From contig NC_081809.1 in NCBI RefSeq assembly GCF_030704535.1, positions 265,501 to 329,500 on the forward strand: a stretch of DNA of 64,000 nucleotides, written 5' to 3'. Position numbers and translations under genes: made by a program. Source of the stretch: Vitis vinifera. Its lineage: Eukaryota; Streptophyta; Magnoliopsida; Vitales; Vitaceae. The notes beneath the pieces were generated by a model. That model searched no databases, was not told the origin of the DNA, and was given only the letters and a program-made list of their open reading frames with translations. Numbering within the stretch: position 1 is the first letter of the stretch; the number at the start of each line of letters is the position of its first letter. This document shows positions 10,796 through 23,310 of this stretch, piece after piece.

Positions 10796-12403
10796 GAACT
10801 AAACCTTATTGTCAGTGCCTCACTTGATTGTTTCTTTTGGAGCTTTGCTTGTTAGTTTTACTAGTTCTTGATATTGTTAGTGGACACTACAGAACTTTTA
10901 CAACAGGTGATATGGAACTTGAACAACTTTGTCTATAGTTTGAATCCACAAATTAGGGTTTTGGATGGTATTGATATCAAGTTTGTGTCTTAAATCTTGT
11001 TTCCTAGCATCTCTTTGATCATCAGTGGCATGCAGACCATGCTATACCAACTTGTTTGTTAAAATGCCCACTGGAACATAGTTGTTAAAAGCGTTGTTAG
11101 GCAAGCAACCCAAGACCCAATCATTCTTCCTTAGTTATAATGCCAACTTGTTCTTGTCTATTTTATTTTTTTAGCTCTTAATTCTTTGGACACTTATATA
11201 ATTTTATTGAATGTTTTTTAAAAATATTTATTGGATTAGATTATAGGTCATGTTTTATAAAATGGATATGCACTTTAAGCTTGCCTTCCACTCCACCCAG
11301 GTGTGCATCCTGTATTGCGCCTAAGCCTTAATAGACTTACTTGACTTGTGGCTTTTAAGACTATGAAGTGGGGGGAGGGGATGATGAATTCGGGAGGGAG
11401 GGAGGGAGGGAGGTTGCATAGGACATTTATTCTGGATTCCAAAATCATGTAACAGTAGCAAATGCATTTGTTTGTGGGGGAGGGGGGAGGGGGGGTTCTC
11501 AGGTCTCTTTCCATGGGAGGATTCTTGTGGACATTTGCACTGCATAAAGACATGAAAGTGGGAAATCCCATTTATTCCAATTGAGTACACCCCCAACCCT
11601 CAACCCCCCTCCCTTGTAATAATAATGCTCTTTCCGCATGGGCACAATTGAAAAGTATGGATTCCCTCATTCCCATGGTCCTATTATATTCCTTCTATTT
11701 CTAAATTTCAATGTTCTATACCCCCACCCCACCCCACCCATTTCTTTCACTTTGCTTTCCTTCATTGGCTTCTTGTCTTGGATATTTCTACCCGTTCCCA
11801 CTTCAGATTTTTACACTCTCTTATATTATATTACAACAAAGAAATATTTTTTAAAAGAACGGTTGAGAGCGTTTGAAACAACTCTCATCAATGATGGAGC
11901 TTGGGGAAATAATAGCTTTCTTCTTGGGCCCCTCTTTCGTTCCACTCTCCCCAAAAAACAGAGGCTCTTGTTAAGCGCACTGCACCTTCGATCACTAAAA
12001 TACGCGTCCGAGAAAATGAAAAAATAAAAAATACAAATTTAATTTATTTACGCAATGTCGCCTCACAAGCAGACAAAAAACCCATTATCCCGAGAAAACG
12101 ATAACTCTCATGAGATGAGCCAATAACTCTTTTATCTTATCTGATTAAAGATTTTGACCACGATGAGTCTCTTAATTAATCACATTTTCAAATATACCAC
12201 AAAACACCAAAAATACCCTCCTGACACGCCAAGAAGCAAAAACAGCGGATTCCTGATAGAAACCGTGGGCTGAGAGAAAAGGGTAAAAGGGTCAAAACAT
12301 TCTTTGCCTTCATACTAGGAAGCAAAACGACAGAGGCTATCACAGCCATTACAAAATGGACGAGACGGGGTAAAACTGGAATCACACCTCCCGGGTTTCC
12401 GGG
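10796..12403. other. Intergenic region, LC8 to FLZ
   Basis: No gene was recognised. The region holds G-rich tracts near 11370-11415 (GGGAGG repeats) and 11476-11498, and a C-rich tract near 11590-11612. The FLZ 3' UTR should lie just below 12404. Open frames here are short, low-complexity and mutually overlapping. Confidence 0.4.
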
Positions 12404-13006
12404 TCAATAGGCAAACCCGCCCGCTCTGGTGCGGGTCCCTTTGCGAAGACGGGAAGAAGTAGAGGACGACGGAGAAGAAGAAGATGGACAAGAAGAAGCC
12501 GAAGTGGGTTTCATGGCCGCCAATGAACAGTTGTCTCTTCTAACAGTCTCTTCCTCGTCCATGAATATCTGCCTGCACCTGCACTCCACGCTACAAAAAG
12601 CTCTGTCTCCTCTGCATGAATCAATGAACCAAAACATCAGCACCCCTATCAAGCTAAAGCTTCAGCTGACAGAAATCTGGGTTTTGGGTAGATATGAAGC
12701 AAGGAAGAAGAGATCTGGTAGAATAACAAGAAAAAGAAACTGAAGATAATTTGTATTAAATATTGTAAATATGGATGCTTACTTGTACATGTAGATGTCT
12801 TTTCCAGGCAAGAGTTTTTGCTTGCAGAGAAAGCACTCGTCGAGAAAAGTGGTGGCCGCCGGGAGGAGAGGTGAGTGAGAATTCCAACGTGCAGGAGGCG
12901 AAGGAAAAGGAGTGGGTTTGGTCATCATGGTGATTTTGTTAATGACTTGTGGGGTTTTCTTGTTAATACCCTTCTGGGCTTCCAATACAATACTGAGTCC
13001 CACCAT
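12404..13006 (-). CDS. FCS-like zinc finger (FLZ, DUF581) protein
   Basis: FLZ proteins are plant-specific adaptors that bind the catalytic subunit of SnRK1 kinase in energy and stress signalling. There are two exons on the minus strand: 12783-13006 and 12404-12611 (432 nt, 143 residues). The start is secure because an in-frame TGA lies two codons upstream. The FLZ domain, about residues 55-95, spans the intron. LDECFLCKQKL gives the first CxxC pair in exon 1, and RAFCSVECRCRQIFMDEE gives the FCS signature and second Cys pair in exon 2. The intron falls in the MYK/GDRAF hinge. A Ser-rich low-complexity stretch and a basic RLRKGTRTRAGG C-terminus follow. The N-terminus begins MVGLSIVLE. Opposite-strand open frames here are shadows. 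Confidence 0.9.
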
Positions 13007-13277
13007 ATCTCATCGTCCTTCTTTGGTCCCTACGGAGGGCGGTGGTGGCCTGGTGGTGGGTGGTGGCGACGGCGAGATTTGGTTGATGAAAAAACGAGGA
13101 AGATAAATAGAAGGGTGGAGACAGTACGATGGGGAGGATGGTGGTGGGTCCTTCTGCTTCACACCTATGTAGCAGAGAAAAGAGCAGTAATACCGACGAT
13201 TGGAGTTACATCCTTTTCTAACTTCTAGTGCTTCTCAGCTGCCACGTACCCTTTTTATTTTTATTTTATTTTATAGG

Positions 13278-13290
13278 TTTTATATATAAT
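13278..13290 (-). promoter_or_regulatory. Candidate FLZ TATA box
   Basis: The minus strand reads ATTATATATAAAA, a good plant TATA box. A start about 30 bp downstream (near 13245) would give a 5' UTR of roughly 240 nt before the ATG at 13006. The setting is AT-rich, so the match could be chance. Confidence 0.35.
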
Positions 13291-13429
13291 AATATTAGTA
13301 TGATGCTTGAGTCTTGAGTCTCTTGACTTTCTTTAAGATGATAAAACAGCTTTCTTATATTTGTATGTAACTGGAATTAATTTGCATGGCAAAATTCAAA
13401 AAGCATAGAAGGAAGTTTAGGTTGATTGA

Positions 13430-13691
13430 GGCGCTGTTTTTTTTTTTATATAGAATTTTAATGTTTAATAGTGTTAAATATTAGATTATTTATTTTTATA
13501 GTATATTATATTTATTAAATATTAAAAAATGAAAAATTTTAATATATATTTTTTTATTTAAAAAAATATATATTTTAACCTTTTTATTTAATAAAAAATT
13601 TATAATAAATCATAAAAAAAATAAAAAAATAAATGATCTAAATTTAAAAAACAAATTATTTTTAATAAAAAATTAAAAAAACAATACCATC
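13430..13691. mobile_element. Degraded MITE, same family as 59123-59399
   Basis: The interior shares TAGTGTTAAATATTAG and related AT-rich blocks with the intact MITE at 59123-59399. Ends are eroded terminal repeats: GGCGCTGTTTTTTT on the left and AAAAAAACAATACCATC on the right, with TTA following. The left target site has diverged (TGA). It sits about 420 bp upstream of the FLZ start codon, behind the candidate TATA box. Confidence 0.5.
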
Positions 13692-15194
13692 TTAATGTCT
13701 CAACCGTGAGATTAATGGCATGTTTGGTATTGAATTTTAGAATTTTAGAACAAGGTTTTTGACCACACACGCACCAACACTTAAAATTTAGTCACGGGTT
13801 CCAAAATCATGAATTTCCTCAACCCACATCTTGTCCTTATCGTTTAAAGTTTAATAATAATATGTCCTATTTATTTCACCACCAAACACATGCGTTCTTA
13901 TTTTTCTCAATTTAGAGTCTGATATGCATATAATTTTGATTATATTATTTTTTTATTTTGTATCTAATATTAATTTTTATTTATTCATTAATCTCATATA
14001 TTCTTATAATTTTTCTAATTATCCAATTTTAATCATATACTATAATTAACTATAAATATCTTAATTTTCCCTTTTGGTAAATAATATATATTACTTATTT
14101 TTTATATTCTCGGTCCAGATCATCAATAACCGGCCCTACCAGCCCTCCAATCACCAATTTTCTTTTCAAAAATATTTTAATAAAATTGGTTTTAATGTGT
14201 TATAAAAGTCTGAAACCAAACCATGCATTCTAATTTGAAAAAACAAAAAATGAAAACCGGTGTTGGGTGGATGTAGCGAGTAGCATTAATTTCTGTCAAG
14301 TGAGGAGAGCGAGTAGAAAGAGTATACACAGGCAAGAGAGTAAGGGATGAAAGGGCAAGGAAAAAGGAAGAATGTAAATGGTAGAAGGGAGATGGATGGC
14401 AGGTGCCTTTTGTGGCACTACTCTCCATACCCTCTACAGTTTCCGTACAAAAGATTCTAACACTAAAAGCCGGCGCCTCCATCGGTCCACTCACCACCGC
14501 CACCTGTCCCCGCCGTATTCCTATTTTTAATTGCCTTTTATCTCTGTACCAATTCACCGTCAGAGTTTTCTTTTTCTTTTTAATTTGAAAAAGTTTTCTT
14601 TTAACAATTTTAAACAAGAAAATAAAATATATCCATTGAAATGATTCTCGTTAAAATACCTTTAACGTGATTTTATTAATAATCATTACAAATGTTTTTA
14701 AGGAAAATTATTTAATATTCGAATATAAACAAACATATATATACATATATATTTGATGGTATTTTTTTACTATGTATCATATAATAAAATAATTATTTTT
14801 AAAAAAATAATCATTAAGTAATTGCATATTAATCATTTAAAATTTAAAAGTTGATTAACGATGAAGAAGTGTAAATGATTCCCTATTTTTTTTATTTTTT
14901 TTTATTTTTAAAGGATTTTGAAAAGTTCATCCACGCATGAGGAAGATTAACGAGGATTAGACATCCTCCGGGTCACTCCCAAAGCAATTATTAAAATAAT
15001 ATATATTATAATAAAACCTTTTCAATAAGGAATAAGCCAATTTATTTTCTTAAGTGAAATATATTTTTGAATTAACATACTTAAGCATGAAGAACAATGG
15101 TTGGTGGGATTCCAACTTCCTTTTCTCACATCATCAGTGAGTCTTGGAATCCCCCTCCCCTTCGATTTTAAAATATCTTCTTCAAGGATTTTAT
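13692..15194. other. AT-rich intergenic region
   Basis: No gene was recognised. Much of it is AT-rich. A less AT-rich island at about 14240-14530 gives an open frame on the minus strand (14192-14617). It has low complexity and no family resemblance, so I leave it uncalled. Confidence 0.35.
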
Positions 15195-15552
15195 GTTCGG
15201 AACCGGATTTTATAAAATAAAATAAAAAAAAAAAGGATAAAAGCTTTTAAGTTTGTAACCCATTTAAATATTATTTTTCTTAAAATAAATGAAACATAAA
15301 ATTACATCTTTTATAGAGTAACCACCCATGCATATATAAGACATATTACTCGGTTAAAAACTACCTAAGTCTCCTTTGATGGGAAGAAGAGAAAATAAAA
15401 TACAGATATATAATATTAATTCCAAAAGTAGGATAAAGGGTCTCTGGTCTATAAAAATAATTATATGAGTTTCATCATTACATGGATATAAGGTCTTATA
15501 AGAACTAGTCAACTAATCCTTATTTTGTATGAATTTGATTGTCATGACTGGA
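15195..15552 (+). repeat. Left LTR of copia element A
   Basis: It aligns with 20957-21309 across about 350 bp with many substitutions. Borders are approximate; the terminal TG/CA cannot be placed with confidence. Confidence 0.6.
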
Positions 15553-15572
15553 GATAGACATTTCTTATACAG

Positions 15573-15832
15573 GATATTATGTTTTTCTAGAGTTGTTATG
15601 AGATTTATCTCAGAATTGCTTATCTCATACTATCTAGTTATAAGATGTTATGTTTTTCTATAGTTGTTATGAGATATATCTTAGAGTGACTTATCTCATA
15701 TTATCTGGTTATATTTTTCTAGAGTTGTTATGAGATTTATCTCAGAGTGGCTTATCTCATACTATCTATAACGATGTTATGTTTTTTATAGAGTTATGAT
15801 ATTTTATCTCAAAAATAACTTATCTCATATTA
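15573..15832 (+). repeat. Tandem repeat, about 4 units of ~60 bp
   Basis: The unit contains TTATGTTTTTCTAGAG, TTGTTATGAGATTTATCTCA and GCTTATCTCATACTATCT. Each unit includes the near-palindrome GAGATTTATCTC. The last unit is the most diverged. It lies just inside the left LTR of element A. Confidence 0.65.
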
Positions 15833-17100
15833 TTGTGTCACACCCCAAAATCCACTCTAAGGGCATGACGGTCATTTCACACCTTAAGCCAAAATGCTCT
15901 AAGTGAAAACGACATAAACATTCGTATTATAATTGGAAATTAGTAAATTTATGTTTAGACTAGTAGGAAAAAATTCTAAAATCTCCAAGTATCAACTTTA
16001 AAAAAATCACTACTGATACCAAAGTGTTATTGTCTAAATAACTCAAACTCAAAATAATTCAAACAAAAATTAAGTTTTAACATCTAAAGAATGTTCAAAA
16101 TAAAGAGAGTTTAAACAAATGTCCTAATAAATCCAAATTTCCCTCCTAATGGTCACTCCTCGCCCGAACTAAGGTTACTTGAAAGATTATCAACAAATGG
16201 GGATGAGCGTAAAGCTTAATAAGGAATATTAATACAATTTCATGGATCAAACATTTTCAATCACGCTTATAAATAAGAGATAACATATACTTATTTTCAT
16301 AAAAACTTTTGAATTCACATTCAAACTTTTGAACAAAACTTTCTCATATCCATTTCAAAACAATTTCTCATCAAAACCAAATCGAATACATTTAAAATAT
16401 TTTTATTCTGGTTATCGTATGACAAATGGTGCTCAATTAGGTGAGACTTCATAATTGAGTAACTAGTTTCAAATTTGTTCCATTTAAGGTAAACAAAACC
16501 AAATGTCAACAATTATAACCCATTAACTAGGATTATAAGGTTAACTATTATAACCTATTAACTAGGGTCATATAATGACAACTATTATAACCCGTTGAAT
16601 GAGGTCAGATATGTCAACAATTATAACCCGTTGACTCGGGTCATAGAAATGTCAACAATTATAACCCGTTGACTAGGGTCATAGAAACCAAAGTCAAACA
16701 CTTCATTTCATTAATTCAAACTTACAAAACAAAATACCATATCTCCACAATTTTTATTTTTCATAAACAAAGAAAATACTCAAACATTTTTTTCATACAA
16801 AACATATATTTGATCCATGCATAGAAATAAAAATAATATTTTTACGCATTTCAAAAGATCATATAAAAATAAAACTATTTCATTTTACAAAATCTACATT
16901 AATTTCCCTTACCTTGAAGAAGCGCTCAAAAACTTGAAGTATTTAGCTTGATGAATTTACTCCTCACCTAACATATTATCATATACAATTATCTAAAGGT
17001 AAAATTTTGACAATCCTAAAAATATTTTATTTAGTATTAGGGATCTTAATTAATTTCTCATGCTAATATTATTACTACCTAATATTATTTTCAACTTCTT
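15833..17100. repeat. Unclassified repetitive sequence inside element A
   Basis: It begins near TGTCACACCCCAAAATCC and contains no coding potential apart from short frames. It may be a separate insertion into the 5' leader of element A, but I found no terminal repeats or target duplication. It includes the 37-bp tandem repeat described separately. Confidence 0.35.
16508..16688 (+). repeat. Tandem repeat, 5 units of 36-38 bp
   Basis: Five units share AACAATTATAACCCGTTGAC plus GGGTCATA. The last two are nearly identical and the first two the most diverged, consistent with local expansion. Some units carry a TTGAC core. Confidence 0.7.
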
Positions 17101-17199
17101 AAATAATAACAATATAATTTAATGAATTTGAAATTTTTTTATAAACTCATATTTCTTCCAAATTATATTCTGACCATTTGGCAACTCAAGAAAAAAAAC

Positions 17200-20100
17200 C
17201 AAGTAAGAAAGGTAAAGGAAAACAAAAGACACCTCTTAATCATGTTAATAAAGGAGATATCAAGTGCTTCTTTTACAAGAAGAAGGGACACATCAAGAAG
17301 AGTTGTCCCAAATTTAAGGCTTAACTTGAAAAGAAAGGTAATCTCATATCTTTAGTGTGTTACGAATCTAATATGGTTCATATTTCTTACAACACTTGTG
17401 GATTGATTCTGGTACTACAATCTATGTTGCCAATACCATGCAAGGCTTCTTAAACTAAAGGAAACCAATGAAAAATGAATGTTTTATCTATTCAAGGAAT
17501 CAGATAAGTTCACATGTGGAAACGGTTGGGATCTACAGACTTGTTCTTAGATTTGACTTTGTTTTAGACCTTGAAAGAACTTTTTTTTGTTCCATTATTT
17601 TCTAGGAATCTTATTTTAGTTTCAAGACTTTTAACATATGGTTTTGGTTTTAAATTTGTTGGTATTTCATTTCATTTGATAAAAGACAATATCGTTGTTG
17701 GTAATGGAATTTTGAATAATGGTTTATTCAAACTCTATTTAAATCTAAGTTTTAATCATAGCCTTACAACTGTGCATGGAAATGTTGACATTAAATGTGG
17801 TGTTATAAATGAGAAATTTTCCATATTGTGGCACAAAATATTAGGTCATATCTCTATTGAAAGAATTAAAAGATTGGTAAATGATGAAGTCCTTGAGACT
17901 CTTGATTTTACTGATTTTCATATTTGTGTGAACTGCATTAAGGGAAAACATACCAACATGACTAAAAAACAGAGTGCCAGGAGGACTTCTAATATTTAGA
18001 AATCATACACACCAACATTAATGGTCCTTATGATATGTGCTTAAATGGTCAAAGATATTTTATCACTTTTATTGATGACTACTCACGATATATGTATCTT
18101 TTTTTGCTTTATGATAAGTGTGAAGCATTGGATACTTTCAAAATCTATAAAGCAGAGGTAAAGAAACAATTGGGTAAACAAATTAAAATTGTGAAGTCGG
18201 ATAGAGGTAGTGAACATTATGCTAGGTATGCTGAAAAAGGACAACTATCTGGTTTATTTACAAGGTTTCTACAAGAACATGACATTGTTGCCCAATACAC
18301 AATGCCTAACTCACCATCCCAAAATAGTGTGATTGAAAAATAAAACCGAACCCTAAGGGAGATGGTTAGGAGTATGGTTAATAACTCCAACCTCTCATTA
18401 TCCTTGTGGAGTGAGGCCATAAAGACAACGCGACATATGTACTAAATCGGGTTCCAACCAAGGCAGTTCCTAAAACGTCTTTTGAATTATGGAAATGTTG
18501 GAAATCCAGTCTAAGGCATGTACATGTATAGGGTTGTCCTGTTGAGGTTAGAGTTTATAATCTACAAGAGAAGAAATTAGACTAAAAAATAGTCAGTGGA
18601 TATTTCATTAGCTATGTAGAAAAGTCTAAGGGATATAGATTTTATTCTCCTTCTCCAACTACGAAAATCGTAGAATCTTATAATGCTAGGTTTCTAGAGA
18701 ATGATGTGATTAGTGGGAGCAATGAAGCATGACACTTAATGTTTGAGAAACGCTATAATATTGAACATACTCTTGAATCTTCAAGTAGATTGATTATTTT
18801 CCCGGATAGTCATCAAGATTCGACAATCCAGGAGACACAAGTTGTTAATGAACCACATCATGAAGATATTCTGGTAGATCTAGTTATTCAACATCCTCAA
18901 TAAGAGAATGTTGATATAACATTAAGAAAATCTACTAGAGAAAAGAGACCTGCAATTTCTTCTGATTATGTTGTGTACCTACAAGAATATGACATTAATA
19001 TTGGTACTTAAGATGACTCCACTACGTTTTCACAAACCATGGGTGGAAGTGAATCCACATTATGGTACAATGCCATGGAAGATGAGATGAATTAAATGGC
19101 TAATAATCAAGTTTGGGATCTTGTTGAGTTGCCCAAAGGTGCAAAGTTCATTGGTTGTAAGTGAGTTTTTAAGACTAAAAGAGACTCCTCAGACAATATT
19201 GAAAGATATAAGGCAAGACTTGTAGTTAAAGGATTCACTCAACAAGAAGGAATTGATTATCATGATACCTTATCTCTTGTTTCAAAGAATGATTCATTTC
19301 GGATAATCATGACATTAGTAGCTCATTTAGATATGGAGCTACATCAAATTGATGTGAAAACAACTTTCCTTAATGGAGATTTTGAGGAAGAGGTTTACAT
19401 GAAACAACCAGAAGGGTTCATCACAAATGGAAATGATCACATTGTTTGTAAGCTTAAGAAATCTATATATGGACTAAAACAAGCATCTCATCAATGGTAT
19501 TTAAAGTTCCATGATGTTATTTTTTCATTCAGTTTTATGGAGAATGTTATAGATCAATGTATATACCATAAGGTCAATAAAAGCAAAATAATTTTCTTAG
19601 CCTTATATATGGATGATATTTTGCTTGCTTCAAATGATTTGGGCTTGCTGCATGAGGTGAAACAATTTCTCTCACAACAATTTGACATGAAAGATATGGG
19701 TGAAGCTTTTTATGTCATTGGCATAAAGATTAAGAGAGACGGATCTCAACGGATATTAGGACTGTCTCAAGAAACCTATATCGATAAAGTTCTTGAGAGA
19801 TTTCGCATGAAGGATTGTTTATCTGGTACTGCACCAATTTTCAAATGTGATAGATTTAGTTTGTACCAAAGCCTAAGTAATGATTTAGAGAAGAAAAAAA
19901 TGAAAAAAAAAAATTTATGCTTCTGCAGTTAGGAACTTAATGTATGCTTAGGTTTGTACAAGACTTGACATTTCTTATGCAATAGGTATGTTGGGTAGAT
20001 ATCAAAGAAATCTAGGTATGGAACACTAGAAAGATGCAAATAAAGTCATGCGATACCTTAAGGGGACTAGAGACTACAAGCTTACATACAGGCGATCTGA

Positions 20101-20576
20101 TCCTTTGGATATGGTTGGATATTCGGATCCTGACTTTGCTAGCTACCTTGATTCTAGAAAATCGACATTTGGATATGTCTTCTTATTAGCTGGAAAGACC
20201 ATTTCATGGGGAAATGCAAAGCAAACATTGGTTGCTACTTCGACCACAAAAACAGAATTTGTTTCATGTTCTGAAGCAATGTCATGGGCTATTTGGTTAA
20301 GGAGTTTTATTTCAGGGCTTCAAGTTGTTGACTCAATTTCTAAGTCATTGAGGATTTACGCGATAAGTGTTTTTGGCCAAGAATAATAAGAGTGGAAGTC
20401 GTAGTAAACACATCGACATAAAGTACTTAGTTATTAGGGAACATGTTAAGTCAAACAAGGTGGCTACTAAGCATATTAGTATTGGATTGATGATTGTGGA
20501 TCCTTTGAAGAAAGGATTGCCACCTAAGGCTTATAAGGAACATGTTGAGCATATGAGACTCAATTTTGTTTTGTAA
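17200..20576 (+). pseudogene. Copia element A gag-pol relic
   Basis: The polyprotein is broken by several stops and frameshifts. In order, I see a zinc-knuckle remnant near 17260-17320 (KKGHIKKSCP; the second Cys is now Tyr). Next is a protease start near 17400 (IDSGT). Integrase follows at about 17820-18400, with the His/Cys zinc region HKILGH and CVNC and the core FIDDYSR and KSDRGSE; a stop falls just after the catalytic Glu region, at 18343. Reverse transcriptase at about 19020-19890 has YGLKQA and the YMDD catalytic motif. RNase H is at about 20048-20576. A TGA replaces a conserved Trp in the RT start block near 19163. It cannot encode a full polyprotein. Confidence 0.8.
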
Positions 20577-20956
20577 ATTTCATGTAATTGAGACACCTTT
20601 TGTGTTTTATCGCATTTTTTGTTGATATGAAAACTCCAATTATTTCAATTTTGCCTTCTTATTTGGTTGTATACATAAAGTTTAGAGAATGACAATATGG
20701 ATATTATAAATGTTAAGTATACCCTAAATGAGAATCTTGGTAGCTCATTCATAAAGGAATGACTCATATATTGTTCTTATTCAAAAGATAAGTTACATTG
20801 TAATACATGGAAGATAATACTTGTTCTTAGAGGACTTACCACCATGATTCATATGCTTTAAACTCTTTTGATTAAGTACAAGGATTTAGAGAAAAATATG
20901 TAATGTATTAATTTAATTAATACATGTTACTTAATTTTTATGGGCCAAATGGGAGA

Positions 20957-21309
20957 AATCGTTTTTTATAAAATAAAATAAAAATAGAATAAAAGTTTTT
21001 AAGTTTGTGGCCCATTTAAATATTATTTTCCTTAAAATAAATGAAACATGGGGTCACATCTCTTATGGAGTAAGCACCCAAGTCTACAGACGTGAGACAT
21101 ATTACTCGATTAAAAACTACCCTAAATCTTTTTTGATGGGAAGAAGAGAAAATAAAATATAGATATACAATATTAATTCCAAAAATAGGATAAAAGTTCA
21201 CTGGTCTACAAGAATAAGTATGTGAGTTCCATCGGCACATGAACATAAAGTCTTGTAAAGACTAGTTAAATAATCCTTATTTTGTGTAAATCTAATTGTC
21301 ATAACTGAA
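20957..21309 (+). repeat. Right LTR of copia element A
   Basis: This is the direct-repeat partner of 15195-15552. It follows a purine-rich tract and is free of coding sequence. Confidence 0.6.
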
Positions 21310-23279
21310 GGTATGATCTTGGATTTTCATTTTATTACTTGTAACTTTAGAGATTTTTATCTTACATTTTAAACATTCATTTGAAATGAATACCCTTTTA
21401 TTATAATAAAATGTTAAAATTATTATTCCAACTCACCCTAAATTCATTGAAATAGAATGATAAATTATTATTATTATTACTACTTAAAACATTTATAAAA
21501 AGTTGCAAATCATGAAATACATTTATTATCCACAAATCCCACAACAATTTACTAGAAAAATTTCCCTCCAATTCAAAGAAAAGCATATTTCTTTCTATTG
21601 AACTTAAGATTGATTAACCATTGTTGGGAAAGACCCATTTGTGGAGGTCCACTCAAGATATTTCCCATATGACCTGTAAGCCCACTGCTCATCCACTAAA
21701 GTTGAAAATGGCAGGTCTTAGTAAATTAAAATAAATAAATAATAATAATTTATCATTTATTAATAAATATATAAAAAAAACCTATTTATTTTATAAATAC
21801 TGTAAATCGACAATATAATCAGTTTTTCAAAACATGCTAGAGTTTTTGTTCTTTTTTTTTCTTCTTAATTTTCAAAGAAAATAAAAATCAATTTTGGAAA
21901 TACGCTAATTCTATCCCATTGTTTGAAAATTTAAGTTTACCATAAAAAAAAAACAAATTTTAAAAAAAAATTGAAAAACATTTAAGCTCTATTGGCATCT
22001 TATGAGAATTTTTTTTTAAGTTTAATAACAATTTTTATATCCATTTGACTAATTTTATTGAAAAGATTTATGATTTAAAATTAATAATATGAAAGTCAAA
22101 GAAAACTTTATTTTGGCTTATATAATTTTTTTTTCATATTTAATAAATTTTTATATAAATATCATTCTTTAATTATTCAAAAAAAATCAATTATAACTTT
22201 GCTTTAAAATGCACTATAGGATGACAATTAAAAATTTTGAATCTTAATTTTTTTAAACATTTTTCTTTCTTTTTTTTTTTTGTTTTTAGAAATAAATTTT
22301 ACTTAAAAATAGAAATGAAAATTAAAGGCAACCGTATTTGTTTTTGAAAATGCTAAAATTCTATATAAGTCAGAAAAATAAATAATTGACTTTAAAAATT
22401 TTTAATTTTCTTCGATAAATAATCTGACACTGTAAAATTGAAAAATTTTAACTCAAGTATTCTACTGTCTGGAAAAGAGGGGTGGTCTACCGCCACGTCA
22501 CAACTCTCGGCTATCAAGCCCGAGAACGACGGCTCGCTACGGTGTGCGCACTCACAGGTAATCCAATGTGTGGATCAAAGTATGATTCAATCAGAGAATA
22601 ACAAGTTGCATCATGGGGGCTATGACAATTGATTGACAGTTTGCTGGGTGTTGGGACACGTGTACGATGAGAAAGAAAAGAGGTTCACAACCCTAAGGCA
22701 CTGTTTGGTTGTAGATCTTTTGTGTTTAAGAAAAGATTGGGGGTCTCCACGGATGATTGGATGAATTAAAGTGAGGGGGTGAGGAAGGGACAAACAAGTC
22801 CTTGTGGTGATGGAGAATAATTTGTGAAGATACTTGCGTTGGAACTAAAAAGGGAGTTGGAGATGGGGAGATGGGGATTTGGGAACAAACTAATGATGGT
22901 GATGTTTGAAGAATTTTGAGTGTGGGCACAAAAGACCATTTTATAGTACAAAAATATGAGAAGAACCCACTAAATCGGAATATTTATTTCCTCTTTTTCT
23001 TATATTTGTAATGATTTTGGGCAACTGGGAGAATAAATGCCACAATTATGGGGGATTCAATCCATCCCCGACCCACTTGATATTTTGAGTGGGGAATTGG
23101 GGATTGGGGATTGACTTTTAAGTTTTAAGTAACATCAGAAATTAATATAAATATGGCATTGATAAGATAAGATGGAATCAGGAGGAATAGCAGAGGAATC
23201 AGGATGGTAGAAAATGGGTATCACTCCCCCCTGAGGATGATAGTTTCATTTTAATTATAGCTTAGCTCAAGGTAAGGCA

Positions 23280-23310
<31 letters not shown>

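Larger units (their letters stand above)
15195..21309 (+). mobile_element. Decayed Ty1/copia LTR retrotransposon (element A)
   Basis: Diverged direct repeats at about 15195-15552 and 20957-21309 are its LTRs. Both share TAAAAACTACC, GGGAAGAAGAGAAAATAAAA and ACTAGT blocks. Between them, protease, integrase, reverse transcriptase and RNase H occur in copia order. A purine-rich AAATGGGAGA just before the right LTR fits a polypurine tract. No clear PBS or target duplication was found. About 1.5 kb between the left LTR and the gag relic is taken up by two tandem repeats and unclassified sequence. The element is old and inactive. Confidence 0.75.

Noticed and set aside
11275..11596. Overlapping Pro/Ser-rich minus-strand frames
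   Set aside because: They are created by G-rich low-complexity tracts on the plus strand.
14192..14617. 141-codon minus-strand open frame
   Set aside because: Lys-rich and low-complexity ends, no family signature and no splice or promoter context; lies in AT-rich intergenic DNA.
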